From the NCBI GenBank assembly GCA_002914845.1, contig JXTC01000181.1, forward strand, positions 186,001-250,000: 64,000 bases of DNA. Reading direction: 5' to 3'. This stretch comes from Trema orientale (taxonomy: Eukaryota > Streptophyta > Magnoliopsida > Rosales > Cannabaceae). Positions 11,601-22,805 of the stretch are shown here, in pieces (within the stretch, counting starts at the first letter, position 1; the number at the start of each line of letters is the position of its first letter). The position numbers were made by a program, and so were the translations under genes. Below the pieces are notes generated by a model. The model was not told where the DNA came from, did no database searches, and saw nothing but the letters and a program-made list of their open reading frames with translations.

Positions 11601-12385
11601 AAACGCCTAGCAATAGCACCAGGAAAAATGAAGGCAAAGCAAACCGCAGAGGTTGATCCCACATACTGAAAGAGGTACAAACGTTTGGATGGGCTATGGC
11701 AGCCAAGTACAAGAAGACCAAAGGTACAATTGTAAGAGCCACAAATCTCTTGGCGTCCGAGGCCAAAAGGGGCTTCTTGGGGAAGAGAAACTCATCTATA
11801 TTTCCTCTTAATGAGAGGTTCCATAGAGGGAAAACCGGCATTAGACGAAGTGCATAGCTCAACCGAACCGCATCATTTAACAGTGCACCCGTTGATGTTT
11901 CTGAGCTTCTGTCAAAATTGACAAGTGTCTGACATGATCGAATCTCCTAAAAGGATGTAACCAAAAAGGCCGATGGCAAAATAGATCGCAGAGCAAAGAA
12001 CTAACGAGATTCAAAAGGCTGAGATCATGTCAGATGGTTTCCCGCGCTCTAAACCAATTGGATGAGATGTAGGAATTAGCTATAAAAATTAGTACTCAAA
12101 CGAATTGAAAATGTATGATGTTTCTTAGTTCTTACCATTCAAATGAACATAGAAGGCTATTACAATGGTGTTTCTTAGTTCTTACCATTCAAATGAACAT
12201 AGAAGGCTATTACAATGACTTGGACAGCAGTGAAAAAGTTCGTTCGTCCAATTGAGGTACTAGTCTTGTATTGTTGGTTTTGCCTTGGAAAAACGCTACA
12301 ATTGCCATCTGCAACAAAAATCACAGCTAGGAGAAGAGATATTGTCGAGCTGAACTTAATGATTTTGATATAATCACGCGATCTA
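11601..12385 (-). pseudogene. Truncated AVT6-type amino acid transporter pseudogene
   Basis: Only the counterparts of exons 3 and 4 of the neighbouring transporters are present: exon 3-like at about 12187-12380 and exon 4-like at about 11601-12060. Exons 1, 2 and 5 are missing. Within exon 3 about 10 bp is lost after AVIFVA and a second gap removes the TSFFDL region, shifting frame. In exon 4 a deletion turns the GDSI...LVNFD region into a stop. A further frameshift follows LAAIAHPN. The AG of the exon 4 acceptor is absent. Residues such as TSTGALLN, NLSLRGNIDEFLFPKKP and KRFVALTIV match the gene at 32093-34267 better than the adjacent gene at 12532-14317. It lies just 3' of the latter on the same strand. 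Confidence 0.9.
12119..12218. repeat. 50-bp tandem duplication across a splice donor of the pseudogene
   Basis: The sequence TGTTTCTTAGTTCTTACCATT...ATTACAATG occurs twice with a 50-bp period, so the exon 3 donor (GTAAGAAC on the minus strand) is present twice. Confidence 0.85.
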
Positions 12386-12531
12386 CTTCTTCCTGTAAAC
12401 ATTGCTTATTGAATTAAACGGTGCGACTGTTGCATCACAAGAATGGAGGGCCGTCATTGGTCAAAAGTCGTATGAGCAAAGCAGCCTTCTAGTATTTACA
12501 ATAATAAGAGTAATAATAATTTCAATCACTA

Positions 12532-14317
12532 CTACTCGTTCCCCACTAGCAAATTATATATATCCGTCGATATGGCCATTATGCTTGTCACTACAGCCAA
12601 AACCATCATAATTGTTGCCATGATTTTATCCCTTCTTGTAGATATACCGTTAACATCCCTGCAAAGATTCAAAAACAAAAACAAAAAAATGTTAAAACAA
12701 GATTATGCATATGGTTTTCCAAACAAAGAGACCAAATAGGTGTGAAAAGAAAAGATTACTATAAACCTTAGAGCAATAGCACTAGGGAAAATGAAGGCAA
12801 GGCAAACTGCAGTGGTTGATCCCAGAAATTGAAAGAGTATCCAGATGTTTGGGAAGGCTATGGCTGCTAAGTATGTCAAGACCAAAAGAACAAGTGTGAG
12901 AGCCAAGAATCTTTTGGTGTCAGAGGCCAAAAGGGGTTTTCCAGGGAAGAGAAATTCATCAATATTTGCTCTTAATGGGTAGTTCAATAGAGGGAAAACC
13001 AACATCAAATGGATTGCATAGCTTAACCGAATCACAACATTTAGCACTGCCCCTGCTGCTGTATCGGAGCTTCGATCGAAATTGACAAGTAAGTCCGGCA
13101 TGATCGAGTCTCCGAATAGTAGGTATCCGAATAGGCCGATGGTGATGTAGATCACCGTGCCAATAACTAACGCAATTCGAACAGCAGAAATCATGTCGGA
13201 TGGTTTCCGAAGCTCGAAACCAATTGGATGAACTTGAAGGAATCATGATTAGAAAGAATTAGTGCAAAGATTTGCAGCCTATATGAATAAGTACATGTAT
13301 GATGTTAGTTTGTTCTTACCGTTGTAATGAAAATTAAAGGCTCCTACAATGACCGGGACAGCAGTGAAAAGGTCAAAGAAGGATGTTTGTTCGTCCAATT
13401 GAGGTACTAGTCTTGTGTTCTTGGCTTTGCCTTGGATAAGTGCTATAATTGCCTTCACTGTACATATTGAAACAAACACCACAGCTAGGAGAATCGATAT
13501 GGCCGAGCTGAACTTCAGTGATTCTAGAAAAAAATAAATAAATAAATAAATATTGAAATAAAACCAGCACAACCCAGATGAGAAAACGAAAAAATTTAGT
13601 AAAATAGTGCCATAACAGAGCAACAACTTTGTTGTGTACGATTACTGCCAGGACTGACTAACCTACACGCTTTAGTAAAACTAAAGGAAGCATTACGACG
13701 ATGACAGTGACTAAGAGAGCAAATTCACGCGAGTTCCACCAATGGACTCCAAACCATTCTTGCAAAACTCCCAAGTGTACGGTTTCACCATTTTGACTTC
13801 CCGAAAGGACATCCCCTGAAATTAAAAGGGTCAAGATTATATGAAGGATACATCAAAATCTAAGTACCTAACCATAGCCAAAAGTGATACCCATATGTAC
13901 CAAACTATGACCATAAAAGGAAAAAAAAAAAAGAAACTATGACAGATTCTTACCGATGATAATGAGGTAAATTATCAAGCTCCCAAGATTAGTCACCATA
14001 ACACAAGCTTGTGTGGACACCGACCCGACCCGACCGAATGACTCGTACATGACTCCGGCATAGGTGATGGCCTCGCCGGACTGCGTGAACCTCATCAAGA
14101 ACTCCACCGACACGTCAACTAAGAGACCAACGATCAGGATGAGCCCCAGAGCTGGTATTATGCCCAGGACTTTCAGGGTCGCCGGAATCGACATGATTCC
14201 GGCGCCGACTATGCTCGTGGCGACGTTGAACACCGCCCCGGATACCGACGCGGGGTCCACCGCTGGAGGCGCGTGTGCCGTGAGGAGCGGCGCGTGTGTT
14301 TCAATCGTCGGCGGCAT
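12532..14317 (-). CDS. AVT6: AVT6-type amino acid transporter (SLC38/AAAP family), copy B
   Basis: Five exons on the minus strand join cleanly with GT-AG introns: 14317-13954, 13815-13663, 13523-13320, 13232-12767 and 12658-12532 (stop TAG). They total 1314 nt and encode 437 aa. The family moves neutral amino acids across membranes by proton coupling. In Arabidopsis, AVT6 members act at the vacuole and related endomembranes and export amino acids to the cytosol. The first transmembrane region shows the family hallmark SGAVFNVATSIVGAGIMSIPA (residues about 25-45), followed by LGVLQEWFGVHWWNSREFA in exon 2 and NVHPIGFEL at the exon 3/4 junction. The product is hydrophobic throughout, with about ten or eleven predicted membrane segments and a short soluble N-terminus. 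A TATA box lies 50 bp upstream. It pairs most closely with the gene at 32093-34267. Orthology to a particular AVT6 letter is unresolved. Confidence 0.93.
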
Positions 14318-14366
14318 CGTCCCGGCGGTTAATGGGTTTTGGGATTGGCTTGGTGAGTAGTGTCCG

Positions 14367-14373
14367 ATTTATA
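14367..14373 (-). promoter_or_regulatory. Probable TATA box of transporter copy B
   Basis: TATAAAT on the minus strand, centred about 53 bp before the start codon at 14317. Confidence 0.55.
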
Positions 14374-15807
14374 TTGAAGTGGATTGGCTGCCTCAGATTG
14401 AATTACCAAAATTAGCACTTTAAATTGATTAGTGTTAAAGCTTTAGTTAGTGGGGGGATAAGATTGGAAATGAATAGAACAAAGTTTAAGTGAGAATCGA
14501 CGGTCACGGATCTGACATCTATACCTGTCTTGTCTCCTGTCTCTGTCTGATCTATTTAGTTCATTCATATCATGCCACGCATGATTTATTAAACAGTTCA
14601 AAATCACAGATGTTTCTGTAAACTAAACAATTTAAAATCATAGATACTTCTTCTCTAAAAACAAAAAAATTGTAGGCAGATTATTTCACCCATTTCATTC
14701 CATTCAAATAGAAAACTCGATTATTTCACTTATTTTATTCTATTCAAATAGAAAATTCATTAGAATAGGTATTTATTTTAATAATTTTAATTTTTCTATT
14801 CAAATAATTTTTTAAAATATGTGTTTGTTTCAACAATTTAGTTTTTCTATTCAAATGATTGATCAATCACATTAATAATTAGAATGAGTTCTTTGTATTT
14901 GTAACGAGAATGTAGTGTGTGAAGTATTTTTAAATGGTTCATTCTAACGTCTCACATTCTAGTTACAACTCATTCCACTTTATTTTACTATATGTCTCTC
15001 ATTTCAATTATAACTCATTCCATAATTTTTTCATTTAAATATACACATTTAAATGGGCAAAAACCAAACAGAGTCATAAATATTTCTGTAAATTAGTCTA
15101 AACATCTAATTTCATGCAACTCAAAAAAAGGAAAAAGAAAAAAAGAAGCAGCTAATTTCATGGTGGCAATTTATTCTTTTGAAACAAAAGCATTGATCAA
15201 TCATGCTTTCTGGTTTGAAACAATGCAAAAATTCACCTTAATTTCGATTTCTTTTTTTCCTTTTTGTTAATTATGACATCAATTTATGAGTAAAACCCTG
15301 TTCAGTTCATACTAGTTTTCGTATTTTGAGATTTGAAATTGATCATTTATTACGATTTTTTGACAAATTATAAATTGATATTAGCGGTAAACATAGCATT
15401 ATTTGTGTTAGCTATTTGTAATTACTAATAAGCAACATGAACTAGTCGATTGAACTCATCGCGTAACAATTTCAAAGTTTAGAGATTGCTTTTCAACTTC
15501 CTAGTCAATCCTTACAGTAAGTCAAATTTTTTAGACATAACATGGAAGTAATAGGATAAATTACTCATTTTCTTTTCTAACTTTTACCGGTAGGAATGAA
15601 AGAAAAGAGGACAGAAGTAAAAAATGTGTAATGGAAAGGAAAATATTTTCCATTCATGTTGTTCCGTATGCATGAAGGAAAAAAAGTGCTAAAATTGTGA
15701 AATTACAACTTACCATTTTTAAAATACTAATTTGTTTTAAAATTTGAGGATAAATGTGTAATTTTAGCATCTTTTTCTTTTAATTTTCTTTCTATTTTAG
15801 AGAGACT
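14374..15807. other. AT-rich intergenic sequence upstream of copy B
   Basis: No gene seen. Around 14680-14760 a short motif (GATTATTTCAC...CATTCAAATAGAAAA) is repeated in tandem with divergence. The promoter of copy B should lie in the first few hundred bases. Confidence 0.5.
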
Positions 15808-16140
15808 AATGAATGGTAGTACAGATATCAATGTGGGTCGGCCACATTCTGAAGAAAAATCACGTACTGGCCTGGTTTAGCCTACATTAATGCTAGTCTA
15901 TGCCAACCTAGTATATATAGTATAGGCCAGGTTGGACCTCAGTAATATAGTATAGGCCAATCTAGTACATATAGTATAGGCCAGGTTGGACCTCAGTAAT
16001 GAATGGTAATACAGATATCAATGTGAGTCGGCCACATTCTGAAGAAAAATTACGTACTGGCCTGGTTTAGCCCACATTAATGCTAGTCTATGCCAACCTA
16101 GTACATATAGTATAGGCCAGGTTGGACCTCAGTAATAAGC
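15808..16140. repeat. Nested tandem repeat, period about 190 bp with an internal about 35-bp unit
   Basis: The block starting TAATGAATGGTA at 15808 recurs at 15998. Inside it, the unit TATAGTATAGGCCAGGTTGGACCTCAGTAAT is itself repeated in variant form near 15913-15997, and once more at 16108-16137. Confidence 0.85.
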
Positions 16141-16959
16141 CTATCGACTTGGCCCATATTTTTATAGGCTTATATTTGGCATGTATTTAGTCATTTTATA
16201 TATAATTTTAATATATTTCTTAGTTAAAAATTTAAAAATTTTAATTAAATATTTTCATTTATATGCTTTTTAATGTTTTTTTATACTTATTTTTATTTAT
16301 TTTTAACTTATTCAAATTTTAAAAGAATATGAGTATGTTTTTTTTCAATATTTTAATATAACAAAAAAACAAATGAATAATAGAATAACAATAAAATTAG
16401 GTCAGCATTTTGGCCCGTATATGCTCAGCCCGCATAGACACGGCCTACATAAAATATAAGTTGGGTCTATGGGCCGGGTCGAGCTTCTTGATAGGAATAG
16501 GGGCTGAGCTAACTCATATTTTGTGCAGGCTGAATCGGGGCCCAATACAAAGCTGTATGGGTTTATCAAATATGGGCTAGGGCGGTCCGGCCCAACCCAT
16601 TTTACATCTCTAAATGGTAGGACTCACATCCTTTTTCTCCATCCATTTTTCCTTTCTTTCCTATTTTTCCTCTTACCAAATACCCGTTTTTTATTTATTT
16701 TCTCTTCACTTTTCCCTCCACCACTTTCTTTCCTCTCACCTTTCTCCTCTACCAAATACAACCTAAGTGTAATACTTTGCCTCAACATAATTGATTTTAG
16801 TACATTTTATGTTAAATTTGAAAAAGTTATATCACTTTATCCAAAAGCAAATGGTGTTAATAAATCAAATTGAGATTTTTCAATTTAGTATCAAAATGCA
16901 TAAATCTTTATTGATCACTTTTTCTTTAAGGCAAACGGTGTTAATAAATCAAACGAAAA
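16141..16959. other. AT-rich intergenic sequence with a GC-richer transposon-like patch
   Basis: No gene. The patch at 16390-16610 is rich in GGCC motifs (ATGGGCCGGGTC, GGCGGTCCGGCCC) of the type common in dispersed plant repeats. Confidence 0.45.
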
Positions 16960-17629
16960 TAGGGCTGTAGGATCTTATGAATTTGATTAATCTAAAAAAT
17001 GAGTCCAAAATCAGCAAGAAAATAAGTGTTTCGCTTGAAAATTCTTTATGGACCACCCTACGGGGGAAGGGGGTTTCCTTCTCTCCGGTATGAGTTTTTC
17101 TCTGTTTTTTTTTCTAGTTTTCTTTTATTGTCTAATAATCCTTTCTTTTGGGATCTTCCTCCTAGATCTATATCTAGGGTAGTCTTAGTATACTCAGATC
17201 CAGATCTATAGTAGTTTATGTTGTTTTTTCAGTTATTTTAATCTATCTAAATCTAAATCCATAGTTGTTTATAATGGATCTTATGTTGTTGATCCTCGTA
17301 ACTTGTATTTCACCTAAATCTGTTCAGATCTGGTCAGTGTGTATAGTGGTATTTGCCCTTTCGTAAATTTTTGATGAGAAGTAATAGACACCAAGAACAG
17401 ATATTGAGTGGAGGATCACAACGAGCCGACAGCTGAAACATAGAGCTCAATGGTGATCTACATAAATCTCCCTTTCCTGGGTCGATTTCGCAAAGATCCC
17501 AGTGTGTAATTTTCTTCCGATAATTTATTCAGTTTATTACGATTATTTACTTTGTAATCAAAAACCCTTTTATAGATATTGTACTATCTTTTTATTATTA
17601 ATGAAAGTATTTCTCATTCAAAAAAAAAA
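16960..17629 (+). mobile_element. Possible poly(A)-ending retroposon fragment
   Basis: A non-coding stretch ends with TTATTAATGAAAGTATTTCTC followed by a short gap and a run of ten A (17620-17629). This resembles the 3' end of a truncated LINE or a processed transcript. No reverse transcriptase motif and no target duplication were found, so the call is tentative. Confidence 0.35.
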
Positions 17630-17746
17630 ATGCTGGCACCCACCTCCCTCGGTAACTGTCAGTAAGTCTCTACCACTCTTTTAGCCAAATACAAAACTAA
17701 ATTTCAAAACCTAAACCAGAAGGAATACTTTTGTAAATACTCAATT

Positions 17747-17950
17747 GGGTTTTTGGCAGGTGTAACCCTTGAATTGATCGCTGATTGGCAATGTGGCCCT
17801 TTAACGTTTTTTCTTGGTAATTAGGTCCTTGAATTTGGAAAGCTATAGCAATTAACCTAAATCTGTTAATAGGTGTCAAATTTCTAACAGAACCTGTCAC
17901 ATGAGTGTCATGTGAGAAATTTTTGAAGGGTAATGTTGGTATTTTACTAT
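17747..17950 (+). repeat. Left terminal inverted repeat of the MULE
   Basis: Begins GGGTTTTTGGCAGG and is the divergent reverse complement of 26335-26537. Long blocks of identity include GTCACATGAGTGTCATGTG. Confidence 0.85.
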
Positions 17951-18686
17951 ATATTAAGAGGGAAAATATTTAAAAAAAAAAAAACTGGGAGACTTTTAGG
18001 ATAAAAATAAAAAGCTTAAAAGTTTCAAAATTCAAACAGCGTAAAACTAACATTAAATCTTAAGCTATTATACTAAACTGAAAATGTACAAAGCCAAACG
18101 AAAAAAATATTTAATTAATAAATTTTGAGAAAAAAGAAAATTAGTGATTTGGCTCAAATCTCAAGTCTTGGGGACCTGAAACATGAATCGTCCAAAGCTA
18201 GTTGATTGCCAACTATGGAGCCGGTAGCGGGCCACCGTGGGTGGTGTTGAGTTGTTGGAGGTGTCCGCCCATCATTGAACACGAAATCGGCTTTATCATA
18301 TGGACTCCATTGGACACCAAGAGCAAGATATAACGAAGAAAGAAGAGGTATTACCGAAATTGGAGGAGTAGTCCATGGTGGACTTGGATTGTCGGGATTT
18401 GGAGTAGAAATTTCTTGAGTTTGGGAAAGAGGAGTCCTAAATTATTAGTTTTTATTCTGGTTCATTACCCAAAAAGCGACCAAGAAATGGTTTAAGATCA
18501 TTATCCAAAATGTTAACAGGCAACTGTAACTAAAACACAAACAAAATACAATGATATATATATACACACACACACTAAACAAAAATAAATTGAAAAAGAA
18601 TTTGAAGGCACCCAATGGTGTTATCTATGGGTAAACAAATCCAGGGAATGGGGCGGTTCTGCATCATCTTCTTAGTCATTTTTGTT

Positions 18687-19168
18687 TGAAATGAATATGG
18701 GATTGCAAATACCAAACAAACCTTAGATCATTCATGCAAAACTGATAGGTAGGGATTTATTGAGTATACCTGAGTCCATGATAGATGACTATAATCTGGA
18801 TGATGAACCGAAGGCGGAAGCGTAAGAAATTGACTGTATGATTACCTGAGGGTTTGGTCTTCCACACAACCTAATCCCTAAAACACTCAGATGGAATTCC
18901 CTGTAACTGATGGCAGGCCACAGAGAGAATGAGCGTACGTGAAAAAGGGTTGGGGACCATAACCTAATATTATCTTTATGTAGTCCCTTGTTAGGTATCC
19001 ATCATACCCAACTGGGTGACTAACAGGGTATCCACATTGGTATCCATACCTAGTTAGATATCTTGACCCAGCCTTATTAAATCACTTACTGGGTTCGCTC
19101 AAGAATAATATAGCCCAATGCAATTGTTAAAATATGTGGCCCAATATAGGAAATAGAATTTCCCAACA
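18687..19168 (-). repeat. 3' LTR of the Copia element
   Basis: About 482 bp. Shared landmarks with the 5' LTR include GGGATTGCAAATAC, CTGATGGCAGGCC and GGAAATAGAATTTCCCAACA on the plus strand. Confidence 0.92.
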
Positions 19169-19676
19169 ATCTCCCACTTGTGTCACATATGAACCAAATA
19201 CAATTGTATTGCAAAACTGAAGTATGGCCATGAATATGCCATATTATTCCTGAATATCCCCGAAGTTGCAATCTCGTCCATCAGACATATTAGTACAAAA
19301 TCAAAACGCTCGTCGTTGTACTTATTTGGATGGTAACTAGAACCCTCAATAATCACCGTACTAATATACCCGAATAACACAGATTGAATATGGAATGTGG
19401 CATAGAAATTACACGCAATGTGATTTACCGTGCCTATTTCCAACTGGTCCACCCGAAACTTTATTGCGATCAACTTTAGTCTTTCCCAGTTAGTGCATTA
19501 CCGCAAATCTTATTGTTAACCACAATGGGAAAGCAAGAAAATATGAAATGCATCGTATAATATATATAATGAACAGAGTCTATAATGAAAACCATCATCA
19601 ATAACCAAAGTGTTGCAGTATATAAACATAAACAAGTGTCAAACAATAAGTATCTAAACCAAATTACAGACTCCCA

Positions 19677-20321
19677 CTAAAACTGCACACCATCCAAAAA
19701 TAGAACACCTATACGAGCAGTATGCTCGTGAAAGACTTTAGGTGGTAAACCTTTAGTGAACAGTTCCGCTATCATAAAGTTTGTACCGATATGCTTAATT
19801 AACACTAAACAACTCTGAACTCTTTCTCTTACAGCTAGGAACTTAATGTCAATGTGTTTTGACTTTGATGAGCTCCTATTACTGTTAGAATATAGAATTG
19901 CTGAGTTATTATCACAATAAAGTTTCAATGGCTTCTTAATGCCATTTACTACACGCAGCCCGGTGACAAAGTTTCGCAGCTATATTCTCTGATTGGATGC
20001 CTCATAACAAGCTATGAATTCTGCCTCCATAGTTGAAGTAGCTATGAGTATCTGCTTGGCACTCTTTCAGGAAATAGCTCCTCCAGCTAAAAAAAAGATA
20101 TAACCAGATATGGATCTTTTACTTTCTAGGCATCTCTCAAAATCAGAGTCGAAGTACCCAATGATCTCCAAAATTTCCGATCTCTGATAAGTGAGCACAT
20201 ATTCCTTTGTTCTCTGTAAGTACCTTATAACCCTCTTTGCTGCCTTCCAATAATCCACTCCAAGGTTACTCATATATCTGCCCAATATGCCAACTATGAA
20301 CGCAAGATCCGGACGCGTACA
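19677..20321 (-). pseudogene. Copia RNase H remnant
   Basis: Two minus-strand frames carry RNase H sequence: YWKAAKRVIRYLQRTKEYVL with GYFDSDFERCLESKRSISGY (20067-20285), then LYCDNNSAILYSNSN and KHIDIKFLAVRERV (19677-19928). The D-S-D and D-N-S-A catalytic motifs are recognisable. A stop and frameshift separate the halves. Confidence 0.85.
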
Positions 20322-20324
20322 TAT

Positions 20325-21521
20325 CTAAGCATACATCAGACTTCCTACAGCCGAAGCATAAGGAAACTGTTGCATGACTTCTTTATCAACATCATTCTTG
20401 GGGCTTTGGCTGAGGCTAAGTTTATCTCCCTTAGACACTGGAGTGTCCGTTGGTGTACACTTATCCATACAAAATCTACTGAGCACCCTCTTGATATAGC
20501 TCTTTTGTGATAACCCAAAGATACCCTGAGAGCGATCTCGGTGTATTTGTATACCTAATATAAAAGAGGCGACTTCAAGATCTTTCATTTCGAAATTCTT
20601 TGCAAGAAATCCCTTGGTGTCGTGCAATAAGCCTATATCATTACTTGCCAGTAGTATATCATCAACATAAAACACCAGGAAGATAAACTTACTCCCACTA
20701 AACTTATGGTATATACAATCATCATCAGGATTCACCTCAAAATCAAACGAGAGAATTACCTCATGAAATTTGTGATACCATTGACGGAAAGCCTGCTTGA
20801 GACCATAAATGAACTTCTTGAGTTTGTAGACCATAGACTTTAGATCTCCTGATACAAAGTTTTTTTGTTGCACCATATATATTGTTTCATCAATGTCTCC
20901 ATTTAGAAACGCTGTCTTAACGTCCATCTGATGAAGCTCAAGATCATAATGAGCCACAAGTGCCATAATAACTCTAAATGAGTCCTTCAAAGCAACTAGA
21001 GAGAAGGTCTCTTTAAAGTCAATGCCTTCCTTCTGAGTAAAGTATTTAGCGACAAGACGTGCTTTATATCTCTCAACATTGCCTTTCAAATCCCATTTGG
21101 TCTTAAATATCCATTTGCAACCAATGGGCTTCGAACCTTCAGACAATTTGACGAGATCCCAAACGCTGTTGTCTCTCATAGACTTTATTTCCTCATTCAT
21201 AGCATCGATCCACTTTTGAGAATTAGAACTTTGTTTGACTTGTATGAAGTTGATTGAAACATCTTCCACTATCCCAATGTCAAACTCATGTTCTTGGAGA
21301 TATACGACATAGTCATCCGGAATCACACTTCTCATTTTTCTAGTGGACCTCCTTAAATGCACTAGTTCTTGAGGTTGTTGAGTTTGCTCTATAGGAGTAT
21401 TGAACTGAACTGGAACAGGTACCTCCTGAACATTGTCTTGAACTGGAGCGATTGCATCTTGAATAATAATATTGTCAGGAATAGGATCCTGAGTGTCCTG
21501 ACCATTGTCAATAGTAACCAT
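20325..21521 (-). pseudogene. Copia reverse transcriptase
   Basis: A 398-residue frame retains the RT core in order: WIDAMNEEIKSM, GCKWIFKTK, YKARLVAK, DVKTAFLNGD, YGLKQAFRQWY and the catalytic FYVDDILLA. It ends with ASAVGSLMYA, where a single stop (about 20322) replaces the next codon before ICTRPDLA. The catalytic YVDD is intact, but the element as a whole cannot make a full polyprotein. Confidence 0.9.
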
Positions 21522-21599
21522 AGGAAGAGGAACGAATTCCTCTTATAAGACAAAATTCCTAACCTTATCTTCCCTCCCAAACTCAATATCCTCATGAAA

Positions 21600-22442
21600 T
21601 TTGGCATTTTTCGTTTCAAAGAAAGACTTTAATGTGGGATCACAAAACTTATAGCCTCTAAATCTTTCAGAATACCCTACAAAGTAGCAGCTTACAGTTC
21701 TTGAGTCCAGTTTCTTTTCATTCGGCCTGTAAGGCCTTTCCTCAGCTGGACAACCCCATATGTGTAAATGACTTATACTGGGCTTCCACCTAGTCCAGAG
21801 TTCATAAGGAGTTTTAGCTATTGCTTTGCTCAGTACTCTGTTAAGGATTTATGCTGCAGTTTTGAGTGCGTCTCCCTATAGTGATTCTGGTAAGGTGGAA
21901 TGACTGATCATACTCCTTACCATATCCTTTAGTGTCCTATTACGTCGTTCGACAACACTATTCATGCTAGGTTTCCTAGACATAATGTATTACGGGACGA
22001 TGCCGCACTCTTCTAAATACTTAGTAAAGGGCTCTGGACGTTGCTCACCTGATCCGTCATACCGATCATAGTATTCACCACCACGATCAGATTTGACAGC
22101 CTTAATTTTCTTGTCAAGCTAATTTTCAACCTCAACTTTATAAGCCTAAAATACGTCCAGTGATTGTGACTTCTCATAAATTAAGTATATGTACCCACAG
22201 CGAGAATAATCGTCTATGAAGGTGATAAAGTACTGTTGTCCATTCTAAGAAGCCATATGGAATGGACCATAGATATCTGTATGTATCAGTTCTAGGACGC
22301 CAGAGCTCCTATTGGCACCTAACTTCCTAACGTTTATTTGTTCCCCCTTTATACACTCAACACAGACTTTAAAGTCTGCCAAATCAAGGGGACCAAGGAT
22401 CCCATCAGACACAAGACATTTAATTCTTTGTTTAGAAATGTG
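21600..22442 (-). pseudogene. Copia integrase remnant
   Basis: In broken frames the minus strand reads through the pre-integrase module and the integrase core. The core is marked by GQQYFITFIDDYSR near 22200-22240, which contains the second catalytic Asp region, and continues to GRPAE- and GYSERFRGYKF-like C-terminal sequence near 21650-21760. Several in-frame stops exclude function. Confidence 0.75.
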
Positions 22443-22805
22443 TCATAAGCGTCTGTGCCACAGCATCGATGCAAGAAAATCCTTAGCATTTTCCTTGTTT
22501 GGCAAAGAGCCCCGTATAATTTCCAGAATAGAGCACTTCATGATCATGATACTCATACAATTAGACTTTTTCCAAAGCTCAAAGTTTCTTTTATCCTCAG
22601 TGGAACTTTCTTCCGTAAGAGCAGTGGGTTGATCCTTTCTGAGTGTCAGGTCAAGATTTATACAACCCAGTATGATCATGACATTCTCTTTCCAGGCCTT
22701 AAAGTTTATGCCCATAAGTACAGGAATAATACTCAAATTGGCAGATACATTAGCAGCAGAAACTAAATAGAGAACAAAATAAAACCATAAATTAACCATG
22801 CTCAT
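22443..22805 (-). pseudogene. Copia gag N-terminus joined directly to the GAG-pre-integrase domain
   Basis: The frame carries typical Copia gag sequence (LMGINFKAWKENVMIILG, NFELWKKSNCMSIMIMK). It then passes after NAKDFLASM straight into LWHRRL, the opening of the H-H-C-C zinc module that precedes integrase. The rest of gag, the CCHC knuckle and the protease are missing, so an internal deletion fused the two. A stop follows. Confidence 0.8.

Noticed and set aside
14064..14360. 98-codon plus-strand frame opposite exon 1 of copy B (with similar ones at 34014 and 47020)
   Set aside because: Mirror frame of the transporter exon; it recurs in the paralogues because the coding strand is conserved.
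16523..16873. 116-codon plus-strand frame
   Set aside because: Phe/Leu/Ser-rich translation of a T/C-rich tract; no domain and no splice or promoter context.
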